Shown piece by piece: positions 42,937-52,524 of a stretch of DNA of 64,000 bases; positions within the stretch are counted from its first letter, which is position 1, and each line of letters opens with the position of its first letter. The stretch is from Doryteuthis pealeii (lineage: Eukaryota > Mollusca > Cephalopoda > Myopsida > Loliginidae). The notes beneath the pieces were generated by a model, which saw nothing but the letters and a program-made list of their open reading frames with translations, did no database searches and had not been told where the DNA came from. Position numbers and translations under genes: made by a program. The stretch is taken from assembly GCA_023376005.1 (NCBI GenBank), contig CM042141.1:95142486-95206485 (forward strand), given 5' to 3'.

Positions 42937-43137
42937 CATGGCTTGAGAGTAGTTTATCTATGTTTGTCAGAGTTTAAAATCATGGGGGTTTATAGAATTG
43001 AGGTTTTCCAGTCTGTTACACATTCTTGTATACCATCCTGTGTTGCAAACAAATGCTGAACATTGTCAATGATTACATCCTATGAAATTTAAATGAATGG
43101 TTCTACTATTCAAAATTACCAGACCATAGTTATCTTG

Positions 43138-43210
43138 CTCTCTCTCTCTCTCTCCCTCACCCCCTCTCTCTCTCTCTCTCTCTGACTCCCTGTCTCTCTC
43201 TTCTCTCTCT

Positions 43211-43275
<65 letters not shown>
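43138..43275. repeat. (CT)n then (TA)n
   Basis: CT repeats (43138-43220) followed by TA (43222-43275). Confidence 0.95.
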
Positions 43276-43278
<3 letters not shown>

Positions 43279-43297
43279 AAATAAACAGAAAATAGGT

Positions 43298-43299
<2 letters not shown>

Positions 43300-43349
<50 letters not shown>
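43300..43349. repeat. (TA)n microsatellite
   Basis: TA run ending at a GGGGGGG stretch. Confidence 0.95.
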
Positions 43350-43350
<1 letters not shown>

Positions 43351-43702
43351 GGGGGTATATAAAAATGAAAAAAAAAACCAACAAGGTGCTCAGAAGCATG
43401 ATATTTTTAATTATCTGCTGCTTTAATGTTTTGGTTTGTTCAAGCAAACCCTTGTTGGCGTCATCATGTATATGGAAAGAAATTTTGACAAACCAAATTT
43501 TGTAAGCCTTTGATTTTCTCAGTGTGTTGTGGCTTCTGTTTATTCCACAAATATTAAAAAAAAGAGACAACTTAAATGCCACATAACCATTGATGTTCCA
43601 TTTTAAACTGTCACACATTTTTTTTCATTTTTATTTACTTAAATACCGTCAGATTAATTTCTTTTTTCTTGATATATACCCACACTTATTTTGTGTTTAT
43701 TC

Positions 43703-43704
<2 letters not shown>

Positions 43705-43755
<51 letters not shown>
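43705..43755. repeat. (TA)n microsatellite
   Basis: TA run on the left of the foldback at 43788-43952. Confidence 0.95.
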
Positions 43756-43758
<3 letters not shown>

Positions 43759-43787
43759 AAAGAGGATTAGAATGAATCTGTCAGAAT

Positions 43788-43949
43788 GTGGTAGAAATAT
43801 GAGGAATGAAAGAACAAAATACAGACAAAAATGTGTAGTATATTTCACTGGAGTTTTGAATAAATGCTGACGAAGCCGAGCTAAAACTCCAGCAAAATAT
43901 ACTACACATTTTTGTCTGAGTTTTGTTCTTTCATTCCTCATATTTCTAC

Positions 43950-43952
<3 letters not shown>
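43788..43952. repeat. Foldback with 71-bp arms between TA tracts
   Basis: GTGGTAGAAATATGAGGAAT (left) and its inverse ATTCCTCATATTTCTACCAC (right), with near-perfect pairing to ACTGGAGTTTT/AAAACTCCAG. The loop contains GCTGACGAAGCCGAGCTAAAA: CTGACGA core and an AGC/GCT stem, but AAAA where GAAA is needed. Same design as 31314-31500. A (CA)n-(TA)n run follows. Confidence 0.88.
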
Positions 43953-44007
<55 letters not shown>

Positions 44008-44062
44008 ATTCATTTTACAGAGTTTTCACAGATCAATGTTCATTTGTTTTTACATATACCTA

Positions 44063-44092
<30 letters not shown>
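43953..44092. repeat. (CA)n and (TA)n runs
   Basis: CA (43953-43965), TA (43966-44004), then another TA run (44066-44092) abutting SINE-B. Confidence 0.95.
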
Positions 44093-44097
<5 letters not shown>

Positions 44098-44365
44098 GCA
44101 GTGCATGGTTTAATGTTTATCATCAAAGGATTTGGTAAACCAAGTTCAAATCCTGGACAAGCCCATTTGTATTTCACATAGCATCAATACCCTTCTCCCT
44201 CAAGCTATGGGTAAACAGCAGGGCAGACTGGGTTCTTTAACTTGGTTAGGCAACCAGTCTTGGAGAATGACACCTCTGAATTCAAGCCTCGTAAACTCTG
44301 CTTAAGAAATTAACCTTGTGTCACATCCTGAACGTGTGAAGGGGTTGGCTAATACGCATATGTCT
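44093..44365 (+). mobile_element. SINE-B, near full length
   Basis: Head GTGGCAGTGCATGGTTTAATG, AAGTTCAAATCCTGG (B box), then CAAGCTATGGGTAAACAGCA, TAACCTTGTGTCACATCCTG and GAAGGGGTTGGCTAATA. Confidence 0.82.
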
Positions 44366-44754
44366 TTATATATGAGATTTACATGAAAACTTCATAGGCT
44401 GACCAAGATACTCTCATAAAATGTGACTAGAGCCTAAAGTTACATATAAAAACTTTTCCTTTGAATTTCTTTAAGAATGAAGTAAATCACATTTAAAAGA
44501 GCAAATCTTAAAAATAAAAGTAATTTAAAACTGGGAGCTGGGTTTATAATTTCAAAATTAAAGATCATAAATATCTTTTAAAATTGAGTCTAGAAAAAAA
44601 AATCAAAAATTAAAAATGTTGATGATACTTGATAAAATTTCAAAAATCCCAGTCCACACAATTCTTACATTGATATTGCAGTGCTTGGATCCCATTGGCC
44701 AAAAAACTTATTAACAGCAGATATGAGGTCATCATATAAACTTTTCAGTAAGAG

Positions 44755-44930
44755 ATAAAGTGGAGTGTTGCATGTCATGGACTGTTCAGCCATCAGTATT
44801 TTGTCTTTAAGCATCACAGGTCACCAGTCGTAGCCTCATTGGGGACCGGGTCTTACCCTTGTGCACAGGTGAAGTTGGTGTATTCTACATCCCCTGTCGA
44901 CATTGCAGCAAACTATTTGGATTTGTTTCC
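44755..44930 (+). repeat. Family-I fragment
   Basis: AGTGTTGCATGTCATGGACT, TTTAAGCATCACAGGTCACC and GTAGCCTCATTGGGGACCG match the inverse-oriented part of the repeat at 8021-8590. Confidence 0.6.
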
Positions 44931-45549
44931 CTATTTCTCTTCAATAGAATCCTTCTTTAGTTAAAATTAAAGGTCCCAAACTCAAGGGCTCAAAAAGAGC
45001 AATTAAGTCCCGTGGGAGAGGTCTTTAAATTCCACCTTTCTTAAAAACTGTTATATCGTAAATGACCAGTTATACCAAGTGGTCGATTGCGAGACTATTA
45101 TAAGGAGAGTCCTTCACACGAGTCCCACACAGAGTGATCTGTGTGTACTTAAATAGTGGCTAGCACCACCACCACCCCTGCTGAGGTACGGGGAAGATGG
45201 GTCATTCCATTATATCAAAACTTTGGTTCTCTTCAACAATTCTCATTTTCTTTGACATTGTCAATATTCTTTATATATTTTCATTATATGAAAAAAAAAA
45301 AAATGCCATTCACCCCAAAAAATATGCCATTCATTGAAATGTCTGTTGACTTAACAATTCACTCTAAAACATTTTCTATGATTTTGTATTTTTGTATGCT
45401 GTCTGTCATCTCAGGTACACCTTCCTCATGCCAATATGAATAGACAAATCTATTTCTTCTTACATACTGAAACAAACAAATGTCATTATGTTCTGTTCCT
45501 TGTCTTAGAGACCCCAGCAAGAGGTTAACCAGTACCACTACTGTTTTTC

Positions 45550-45885
45550 TATAAAGATGGCTTTGGCATTAAATGACCCATAGATGTTTATATGCCATAA
45601 AACAAAGAAACCAAATGATCCTTGTCTTAGAAAAACTAAAGGTTTAGTTCAGTCAGTATAGTATCCACCTTAGAATTGCACGGTTCTCGGTTTGATACTG
45701 GTCCCTACCAACTCAGCACATGAGTTGCACAATGTGGGTAATATGATCAGTGCATTCATCTGGGAGTAGATGGTAGGTTTGGCGCTCCACCTCAGTGAAA
45801 ACAATTCCCTGGTTTTGGGGATTAGACTCCCTTACTCTCTGGCTGATACTAACTATAGGCCACTTTGCTGAGGGTTTTTTTATAT
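45550..45885 (+). mobile_element. Shared tail, then SINE-A
   Basis: GGCATTAAATGACCCATAGA (45566) is the shared tail. SINE-A follows at 45640-45880 (GGTTTAGTTCAGTCAGTATA head, GGTTTGATACTGGTC B box, TAGATGGTAGGTTTGGCGCT body). Confidence 0.75.
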
Positions 45886-45929
45886 GCTAAATTTAGATTT
45901 TAAAGTTTATATTCTGTTAAGCTTGTGCA

Positions 45930-46035
45930 ACTTACCTTGTGCAATAGTAAACTGGATTAGCAGACCATTGTTAGTGAGTTTGATTCTCACTGGGTGCCCC
46001 ATATAATTTCGGCCTTGTGTCACAACTAGCAAATA
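45930..46035 (+). mobile_element. SINE-D copy
   Basis: GTGCAATAGTAAACTGGATTAG head, GAGTTTGATTCTC B box, then CTGGGTGCCCCATATAATTT and CCTTGTGTCACAAC. Confidence 0.6.
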
Positions 46036-46378
46036 ACTATTCTGTCAAGCATTAGTTTTATCAAATATTCTTTAGAAGTGGTGGGAGGTATCCGACCATT
46101 CTGCATTCCAAATGCAAAGCAAATCTTCTTTAGGGGATTTTCTGGATATTTTGGCTTCTTTCATGATCCAAACTGATCCAGACAGGTTCAAAAGGATTCA
46201 CATCAAGTATCTGACTTGGACATGAGAGGTGATGCTTAATACCCTTTTTAGAACCTGCCATTCTTGGATTCTTTTCTGCTGCGTGGCATCGACCGTTTCA
46301 TTCTCTCTCTCCAAAAAAGAGGCTACTATTTTTATCCAAAATAACCATCAGTGAATATTGAATGCAAAACAAACACCA

Positions 46379-46937
46379 GCCCTGTTGGTTGGGGCTTTAG
46401 AATACACCGACTGCACTCCTGCAGAGGGATAAGCCCCCTCTCAAATGGGGCTACCTGTTGGCTATGAGTGGCAACCCTAGATGCTTAAGGACGGAATCCT
46501 GGTAGATGAGCAGTCCATTACATGATTACTTAGGCTAGATGGGCGATCAGAGAGGCCCCCTCCTATCAATCGGCTAGTCATGTCAAGCCCTATTGCCCTT
46601 ATGGCAAGCCCCAAACCTTTTTATCATATGGGTGCTAGAAGGCGGTGGCTGAGGGTCTTCATGTCCTGGGTATAATGTTAAACTCTAACTGATGGTAAGG
46701 TTCCAGTTCTGGAGGTCTGGGGAATGTGTAGCACCCTTCATCACCATTGCTCCCAGGCCCACTCTGACCCTAGTGGTAGTACATGTTAGGGTGCCATCTG
46801 TGTGTTAAATAGAAATTTGGTTTAGAAAAAAAATTGTGTTGAAAAAATTTTCTTCCAAACTATCGCTATGAATCTTTCAACTTTACCGGCATTAAATAAC
46901 CCACCATGGTTGATATGCCGTAAAACAAAACAAAATA
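46379..46937 (+). repeat. 560-bp dispersed repeat (family I)
   Basis: GTTGGTTGGGGCTTTAGAAT start, CTAACTGATGGTAAGGTTCC middle and ATTAAATAACCCACCATGG tail. Confidence 0.75.
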
Positions 46938-47033
46938 AACAAACACACATTTCCCACTCACTCCAGCACTCTAAATTATTCTTTCCACCAAACTGAATAT
47001 CCATCTTTGAATATTTGCTATTATGTGGCACTC

Positions 47034-47320
47034 TACTTCAGATGCAAAAGCAATCTCACTGTTCTAACAGTATTAAAAAGGGGATAGACTCCCTCACTCT
47101 CCAGTACACACACACACACAACACACACACACACACACACAAATATTTCAGTACCATTTTTGGATATATTTCCTTCAAATATTCGTATTCATCAATTCAT
47201 GTTCATATCTGGGCTCACACACATTCACACACATACATACAGACAAACACAAACACACATACATACATGCACATATTTCAGTACACACACACACACACAC
47301 ACACACACATGCACACATTT
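47034..47320. repeat. SINE-A 3' fragment and (CA)n runs
   Basis: CACTCTACTTCAGATGCAAA to GATAGACTCCCTCACTCTCC is the SINE-A 3' part (47034-47102). CA/CACAT runs follow, with ACATATTTCAGTACACAC duplicated. Confidence 0.8.
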
Positions 47321-47699
47321 CAGTACCACTTATGTTTATATTTTCTAAAATTTTTCCCTCATTTCCCGAAATCCACTGATTATGTATTGAATTGCAAACT
47401 TGCAAATGTTCCAGTGAGTCAAATGCCTTTTCATAATTGAATAATCTAAATACGCAAAAACACAAATAAAATTCTTTTTTTTAAAGTAGAATAACAAAAG
47501 AGCAAAATAAGGGGATAGAATTTCTCTTGAATTATTTACTGTGCGTCTCTTGAAAGAATTTTCTGTAAAAGGAACTTGGAAAGAATCAGAGTAAATAAAA
47601 AAAAGGGAGAATATTTGAACCATCTTGGATTTCCAGCTAATTGAATACAAATATCAGAATCATTGGAAGAGTTAGGAGTACTGTTAATTGAAAGAGTAC

Positions 47700-48360
47700 C
47701 AAAATAAGTTTAAAGATGAACAGAAGAAAGACAAAAGTAAGGTTCAATTGCCATCAACATCACCATTGACGTCATCGGCATCATCATCATCATCATCACC
47801 ATCATCATGAAGGCATGCTGATAGCATGGATTCCTTTGACTCCCTCATGCTATCTGTCCCTGTCAAAATAGGTTTAATGATGAATAGAAATAAGACAAAA
47901 GAAAGGTTCAACAGCCATCATCATCATCATCAGCACATCATCATTCTGATCATCATCATCCTGATAGCATCCTAATAGCATGATAGTATGGTTTCCTTTG
48001 ACTCTCTCTCTCTCACTGTTCGTCCCTATCAAAATATGTTTAAAGATGAACAAATCAAAGACAAAATCATGGTTCAACTGTCATCATCATCATCATCATC
48101 AAACATCATCATCATCAAACATCATCATCATCATCATCATACATCAAGGCATGCTGATAACATGGATTTCTTTGACTCTCTCTCTCTCTCACTATCTGTT
48201 TCTATCAAAAGATGAACAGAGGAAAGACAAAAGTAAGGTTCAATTGCCATCATAATCATCATCACCATAATTATCATCATCATCAAGGCATCCCGATAGT
48301 GTAGATTCCTTTGACTCTATCACACCATCCATTCCTATCAAAATAGGTTTAAAGATGAAA
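47700..48360. repeat. VNTR, four units of about 165 bp
   Basis: Units begin near AATAGGTTTAAAGATGAAC and each contains AGACAAAAGTAAGGTTCAA, a CAT/ATC trinucleotide run of variable length, and GATTCCTTTGACTC. Unit starts are about 47705, 47870, 48033 and 48207, with a partial unit ending at 48360. Confidence 0.85.
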
Positions 48361-48440
48361 GTTATGCATCCAAATATTCTCCCTCCAGCTAAAGGTAAAT
48401 AGTAGGGTGAACTGGGCTCTTCAATCTCAAGATGCAATGT
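48361..48440 (+). mobile_element. SINE-B fragment
   Basis: TATGCATCCAAATATTCTCC, CAGCTAAAGGTAAATAGTAG, fused to the VNTR end. Confidence 0.65.
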
Positions 48441-49070
48441 AAATCCAGATTATCTGGTTTCACTTAATCACTGATTTCTTATTTGTCCCATTTTATTTCA
48501 CCCAATTTTAGAAATGAAACATTCCAAATGGTCTTGCGTCACTTAAATGCCCATTATAAAATTAAAATGAATTGAAAAAAAAGAAAGTTACATGTTTTTT
48601 TTATTTGTAATATTGATATTGTGAATTACAAAATATATTTTGGTAATTTTGATCTTATGTCGTCCCGGCCTCCTGCCATGATTTACACTATATTTTAGCG
48701 AGCCAGCATCAGGCAAATTTCCAGCCCAACTTAGATATTTTTTGAATCATATTTATGTCAGTTTTTTGTTGGAAAATTAATGTTGATATTTTAAGCACCA
48801 CCCTCCAGATTTTTATCAGCAAATCAATGTAAATATCTTACAACCCATAAGTTCCATCTGCAGTTGTAAACAGAATGAAAAGATAAAAAGAAGGAAAGAA
48901 AGAAAAAACATTGTGTAAGAGAGAGTTAAATCAAGATTATACTTTTTACATATTGAACTATTATTGCAATAACTCCTAAGTAAACATAAAAACGCATTTA
49001 CTTTCACCCGTTGATGACATTAGGTGCTTCTTTTAACAGATAATTAACTGTCCTTGATGTCACACAATCA
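48441..49070. other. No supported feature
   Basis: AT-rich sequence without recognised repeats. Confidence 0.35.
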
Positions 49071-49076
49071 CACAAG

Positions 49077-49101
49077 TAGGGTTAGGGTTAGGGTTAGGGT
49101 A
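49077..49101 (+). repeat. Short telomere-like (TTAGGG)n
   Basis: About four tandem TTAGGG units (TAGGGTTAGGGTTAGGG...). Vertebrate/molluscan telomere repeat, here interstitial. Confidence 0.9.
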
Positions 49102-49105
49102 GCAC

Positions 49106-49332
49106 ATTGATAAATTGTGGTAAATTTTGCATATACATCGTATCTGTTTAAGACTTTTGATTTTGAATTCTCTGTTTGCTTAGAAAATTTTCCAGCACGG
49201 TTTCGCTCAGCAATGAGGTCGAGAATTCTGTCGGGCATAATCCTGACTCTTAACCTCATCAATCGATTTACATTCCCCAATAGGTGAATCATGGTGTAAT
49301 AATCATACTGTGGTAAATCCACAGGTCCTGCT
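49106..49332 (-). CDS. Candidate exon, unrecognised
   Basis: Minus strand, an acceptor-like CTAATACTAGCAG ends at about 49327, followed by an open frame reading GPVDLPQYDYYTMIHLLGNV, LMRLRVRIMPDRILDLIAER and NRAGKFSKQTENSKSK. It has GC content above its surroundings, several CpG codons, no low complexity, and the frame runs into the telomere-like repeat. No splice donor is clear. I recognise no family. It may be a host exon or an exapted transposon fragment. The exact 3' limit is unknown. Confidence 0.35.
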
Positions 49333-49479
49333 AGTATTAGTTTATTGCTTAGATTGACAGCAATGAGAATCAGGCAGAAAACTTGATGACAGTTTGTTTA
49401 CAGATCTGAAACCAAGCCAACAAGTCTGTTGCAATAGAAACTATTAAAAGAATCAATTTCCTTCCTAGACAATACCTCC

Positions 49480-49535
49480 ACCCCCACCCCCCATCATCCC
49501 CCAACCCCCCACCTCCACCCCCACGCACATACACA
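49480..49535. repeat. C-rich tract, G-quadruplex potential on minus strand
   Basis: Runs of five and six C separated by A/T (CCCCCACCCCCC, CCCCCAACCCCCC, CCACCCCCAC). The complementary strand has at least four G4-6 runs within 50 nt. Confidence 0.7.
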
Positions 49536-49791
49536 TCATCCAATACCATTTGATCATTGAATCGGGAGGTTGATGTTAAATTAAATAGATGAAAGTATGA
49601 AATACTGTTGAGACCTTTGTCTGCTGCGGATTTACTTGTTAAGAAACATCTGTTTGAAAGAGAATGACAGGTTTATTTGTATATGGATCAGCACTTTCTG
49701 CACTTTGAACCAATAGACCATCTAGAATCAAAGTGTTGCTTCCAAGTCTTCTACCAAGAATCAGTGTAGTATCTGCGCTATTAAAACCGTT

Positions 49792-49831
<40 letters not shown>

Positions 49832-49832
49832 G
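49792..49832. repeat. (CA)n microsatellite
   Basis: CA dinucleotide run of about 36 bp. Confidence 0.95.
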
Positions 49833-50034
49833 TAACATACACTTCTTACACACAACAATAAGATGTGGATATAAGAATGTCCAACTCCTTGAAAAATGTC
49901 TAATGGAACAAGTGAAATTGCTAGGGAAGAGCAATATTTTTGACAATTTCATTGCATTCCTTTCCTCAAAATATTTCACTACTGCAAGTTAAATATAAAA
50001 ACTTGTGACACATTCCTTTTCAGGGGACGGGCTT

Positions 50035-50265
50035 AGCATGACAGTTATCGTTGTAGGAAATGGAATCAATTTGTGTTAATGCCCTTGGGAAAGGTATGGA
50101 TGCATCTATTCTCCCTGTCCCTAGCTATGGGGTGAAATAGTGAGGCAGATTGGGTTTTTAGCCATGGTTAGGCAACCAGTCAAGGAGAAGGAAAACTCTG
50201 AATTCAAACCAGCTGTACTTTGGTTTTAAAAAAGACTGACCTTGTGCCATGTCCTACTTGTAAGG
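50035..50265 (+). mobile_element. SINE-B, degenerate
   Basis: ACAGTTATCGTTGTAGGAAATGG head remnant, CCTTGGGAAAGGTATGGATG, GGCAACCAGTCAAGGAGAAG, and ACTGACCTTGTGCCATGTCC. Confidence 0.75.
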
Positions 50266-50324
50266 GAGGGGTAGGGAAAATACATTCTCCTTGCCAGTTA
50301 TCTTCAATAAAACATGCTCATGTA

Positions 50325-50455
50325 TATATATATAGAGAGAGAGAGACAGAGACAGAGAGAGACAGAGAGAGGGGGAGAGACAGAGAGATAAAAAAATTAA
50401 CTACAAAGAAATATTCCTATTTGTCTCATTTTTTCATATATATATATATATGAGA
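50325..50455. repeat. (GA)n and (TA)n runs
   Basis: GAGAGACAGAGA repeats (50332-50390) and short TA runs on each side. Confidence 0.9.
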
Positions 50456-50623
50456 GTAAGTAAACAAACAAATGTGTTTATTTTTATATGGCTTTAAGCC
50501 AACAATTTTTGGAGGATATGTGCTTAATTGAAGTCATACCAAATTTTGAAAATTAATTAGTTAATAATTAATGAATTTAGATGGGCATATATGTTCAAAT
50601 GTATGGCTAAACAAATCGAGAAA

Positions 50624-50683
50624 ATGTCAATCCCTGAATGTACATTTCGACCTATTAGGTCGCATCATCAAGGTTATAGACAT
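50624..50683 (-). ncRNA. Hammerhead copy with two core substitutions
   Basis: Minus strand: CCTTG, then ATGATGC where CTGATGA is expected (50668-50662), then the same GACC-TAATA-GGTC stem II, GAAATGTACATT and CAGGG as motif 3. The changes hit C3 and A9, both invariant, so this copy should be inactive. Confidence 0.6.
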
Positions 50684-50702
50684 GGGAGACTGCTCCGTGT
50701 GT

Positions 50703-50766
50703 GAATCGAAACCTTGACTGTCAAGCTGACAGGCAAAGTCTCTAACCGTTACACTATCTTGCCATT
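50703..50766 (-). other. tRNA-like SINE head with A and B boxes
   Basis: Minus strand: A box region TAGTGTAACGGTTAGAG (50756-50740) and B box GGTTTCGATTC (50713-50703), about 30 bp apart, as in the Pol III internal promoter of a tRNA-derived SINE. Transcription would run leftward into the hammerhead motif and the tail. The tRNA fold is not fully preserved. Confidence 0.7.
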
Positions 50767-50890
50767 CCCACCTTCGTTTGTTTTGAAACTTATTTATTTT
50801 CCACTTTTTATTGACTTGCTACACGACAGTATGAGGTTAAGTAAACAAACAAATGTGTTTATTTTTATATGGCTGTCAAGCAGTCTCCCA

Positions 50891-50948
50891 TGTCTATAAC
50901 CTTGCTGATGAGACCTAATAGGTCGAAATGTACATTCAGGGATTGACA
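50891..50948 (+). ncRNA. Hammerhead ribozyme motif 3
   Basis: Best-formed copy. Stem I: TGTC (50891-50894) with GACA (50945-50948), internal loop TATAA/ATT, then CCTTG (50900-50904) with CAGGG (50937-50941). Core CTGATGA (50905-50911), stem II GACC-TAATA-GGTC (50912-50924), GAA, then palindromic ATGTACAT (A15.1 50928, U16.1 50935), H17 = T (50936) with predicted cleavage after it. All invariant residues are present. The internal loop in stem I could make the tertiary contact seen in active type I ribozymes (inference). Confidence 0.75.
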
Positions 50949-51084
50949 TTTTCTCGATTTTTTTAGCCTTACATTTGAACATATATGCCCATCTAAATTC
51001 ATTAATTATTAACTAATTAATTTTCAAAATTAGGTATGACTTCAATTAAGCACATATCGTCAAAAAATTGTCGGCTTAAAGACC

Positions 51085-51265
51085 GCCCGTCTAGCCCAAG
51101 CAAGGGCCAAAGTGGAGTGTTTCAGCCACCAGAATCACGTCCTCAGGCATCACAGATCACCACCCACGAATCAACAGGTGGCCTCATTGGGGGTGGGTCT
51201 TACCCCACTACAGAGGTGCAGTCGGTGTATTCTACAGCCCCAGCCAACAGGCTGGCATGTGCATT
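51085..51265 (+). repeat. Family-I fragment
   Basis: GCCCGTCTAGCCCAAGCAAG, CCTCAGGCATCACAGATCAC, GTGGCCTCATTGGGGGTGG. It abuts the palindromic SINE directly. Confidence 0.6.
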
Positions 51266-51584
51266 TTGCACACCCTTTCTAATTGTATGCAAATTAGTGT
51301 TTATGGCTGTTACACAATTCTAGTGCAGAAGAAAAAGCCAAAACTTATGTCCATCCAATGTAATTTAAATAATCAGATAAGCAATTTCTAGGAAACTGTT
51401 GGAAAACATTCAGATGTTTTTAAAGGACATAGATTCAAATTCATTTTACTTGCTGCTGCAAATGTATAACACTAAGACAATTATACAGCAGAGAGTTATA
51501 ATTTATATGCTAGCAAGATCAACTGGTATTGTCCCCGTTGAGTTATCTCCCAATATCTTCATTAATATTTTTCTCATAATTTTA

Positions 51585-52168
51585 TCTATTAGTAATGGAG
51601 ATTCAGTCTCAATTTGTCTTTAACTGAAACTATGTCACTGCTTATGTCACATTACCCAAAATCATTAACCTTATATCATATATACTCAAAATTTGAGTAT
51701 GCAAACTCAGACAGTCCTTATTGTTTTTTTAAACAAGTTTTAATAAATACATGCCCGGTATCAAATAATTGCATATAGTTTGTTTTATTTTAATATCTAT
51801 TTAAAGTTATTGAACGTATAGAGTTTTACGAGAAAATTATTTACAAACAAGAAATAGTCATTTTTTCAGTATAAAGAGGTTAAGTAAAAAGTTTACAAAT
51901 AAATAAATACCTACGTTTTTGTGTAAAATTTATGTGTAAAATATTCAAAATGATTATCTAATTAATAATAGATGCACGCAACATTTTATTTGAGGGGGAC
52001 AGAACTAAGGTTCCATTTCAAATCATTTTGTTTTTTTACTCTTTTAATAAATTTGATGGTTTTATTTACTTATGATACAAACCCTCTGACTTTAAACTCC
52101 CAACTCCTCAGGCAAAATCTTTAAAAAAATAATTTTTACACTGCCGGGAGTGCATTTTTTTTTTCTAG
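51585..52168 (+). mobile_element. Non-autonomous Helitron (family 1), complete ends
   Basis: TCTATTAGTAATGGAGATTC after an A (51584). 3' end with CACTGCCGGGAGTGCA hairpin, T-rich spacer and CTAG (52165-52168) followed by T. 584 bp. Ends and interior (GACAGTCCTTATTG, ACAAGTTTTAATAAATACATG) match the copy at 2071. Confidence 0.87.
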
Positions 52169-52269
52169 TTTATTATAATATACATTAAACACAGAAATTT
52201 CAAAATTTACAGTATTGTCCATAAATAGTTTTTCCCAGCAATTTTACTAGGGTGTTGCATATTCACCAA

Positions 52270-52520
52270 CACAGAAGGAACTAGCCGTATTAGCTGGGGC
52301 TGTAGAATGTGCCAATTGCAACACACCACTGGGGCCCTTACTTTGGCTACACAGTCAGTCAAGGAGGCCCCCCTCCAATCAATTGGCTGGTCATGTTAGA
52401 TTGGTTTGTTTGGTTTTGTTTTATGGCATATCAACCTCTGTGGGTCATTTAATGCCAACAAAGTTTTGTAATAAATTCATTCTTGATGGATATTCAATGT
52501 TTTTATAAACACATTTTTTT
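52270..52520. repeat. Family-I fragment and inverse tail
   Basis: TATTAGCTGGGGCTGTAGAA and CCTCCAATCAATTGGCTGGT (plus), then GGCATATCAACCTCTGTGGG (inverse tail). It ends at the start of the LINE reading frame. Confidence 0.6.
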
Positions 52521-52524
52521 CCAG

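Larger units (their letters stand above)
50492..51081. mobile_element. Palindromic SINE with two opposed hammerhead motifs
   Basis: Arms of about 203 bp (50492-50694 and 50879-51081) are near-perfect inverses. The left arm, read on the minus strand, is the body of a tRNA-headed SINE whose head lies in the spacer (50703-50766: A box TAGTGTAACGGTTAGAG, B box GGTTTCGATTC). Each arm carries one hammerhead motif: plus-strand copy intact (50891-50948), minus-strand copy with two core changes. A 37-bp direct repeat (50457-50493 and 50838-50874, starting TAAGTAAACAAACAAATG) flanks the left half. A related single copy is at 690-925. Confidence 0.8.

Noticed and set aside
43380..43500. Hammerhead on the minus strand around ATGATGACGCC
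   Set aside because: The first core base is wrong, stem II is poor, and GAAA is interrupted (TTGAACA).
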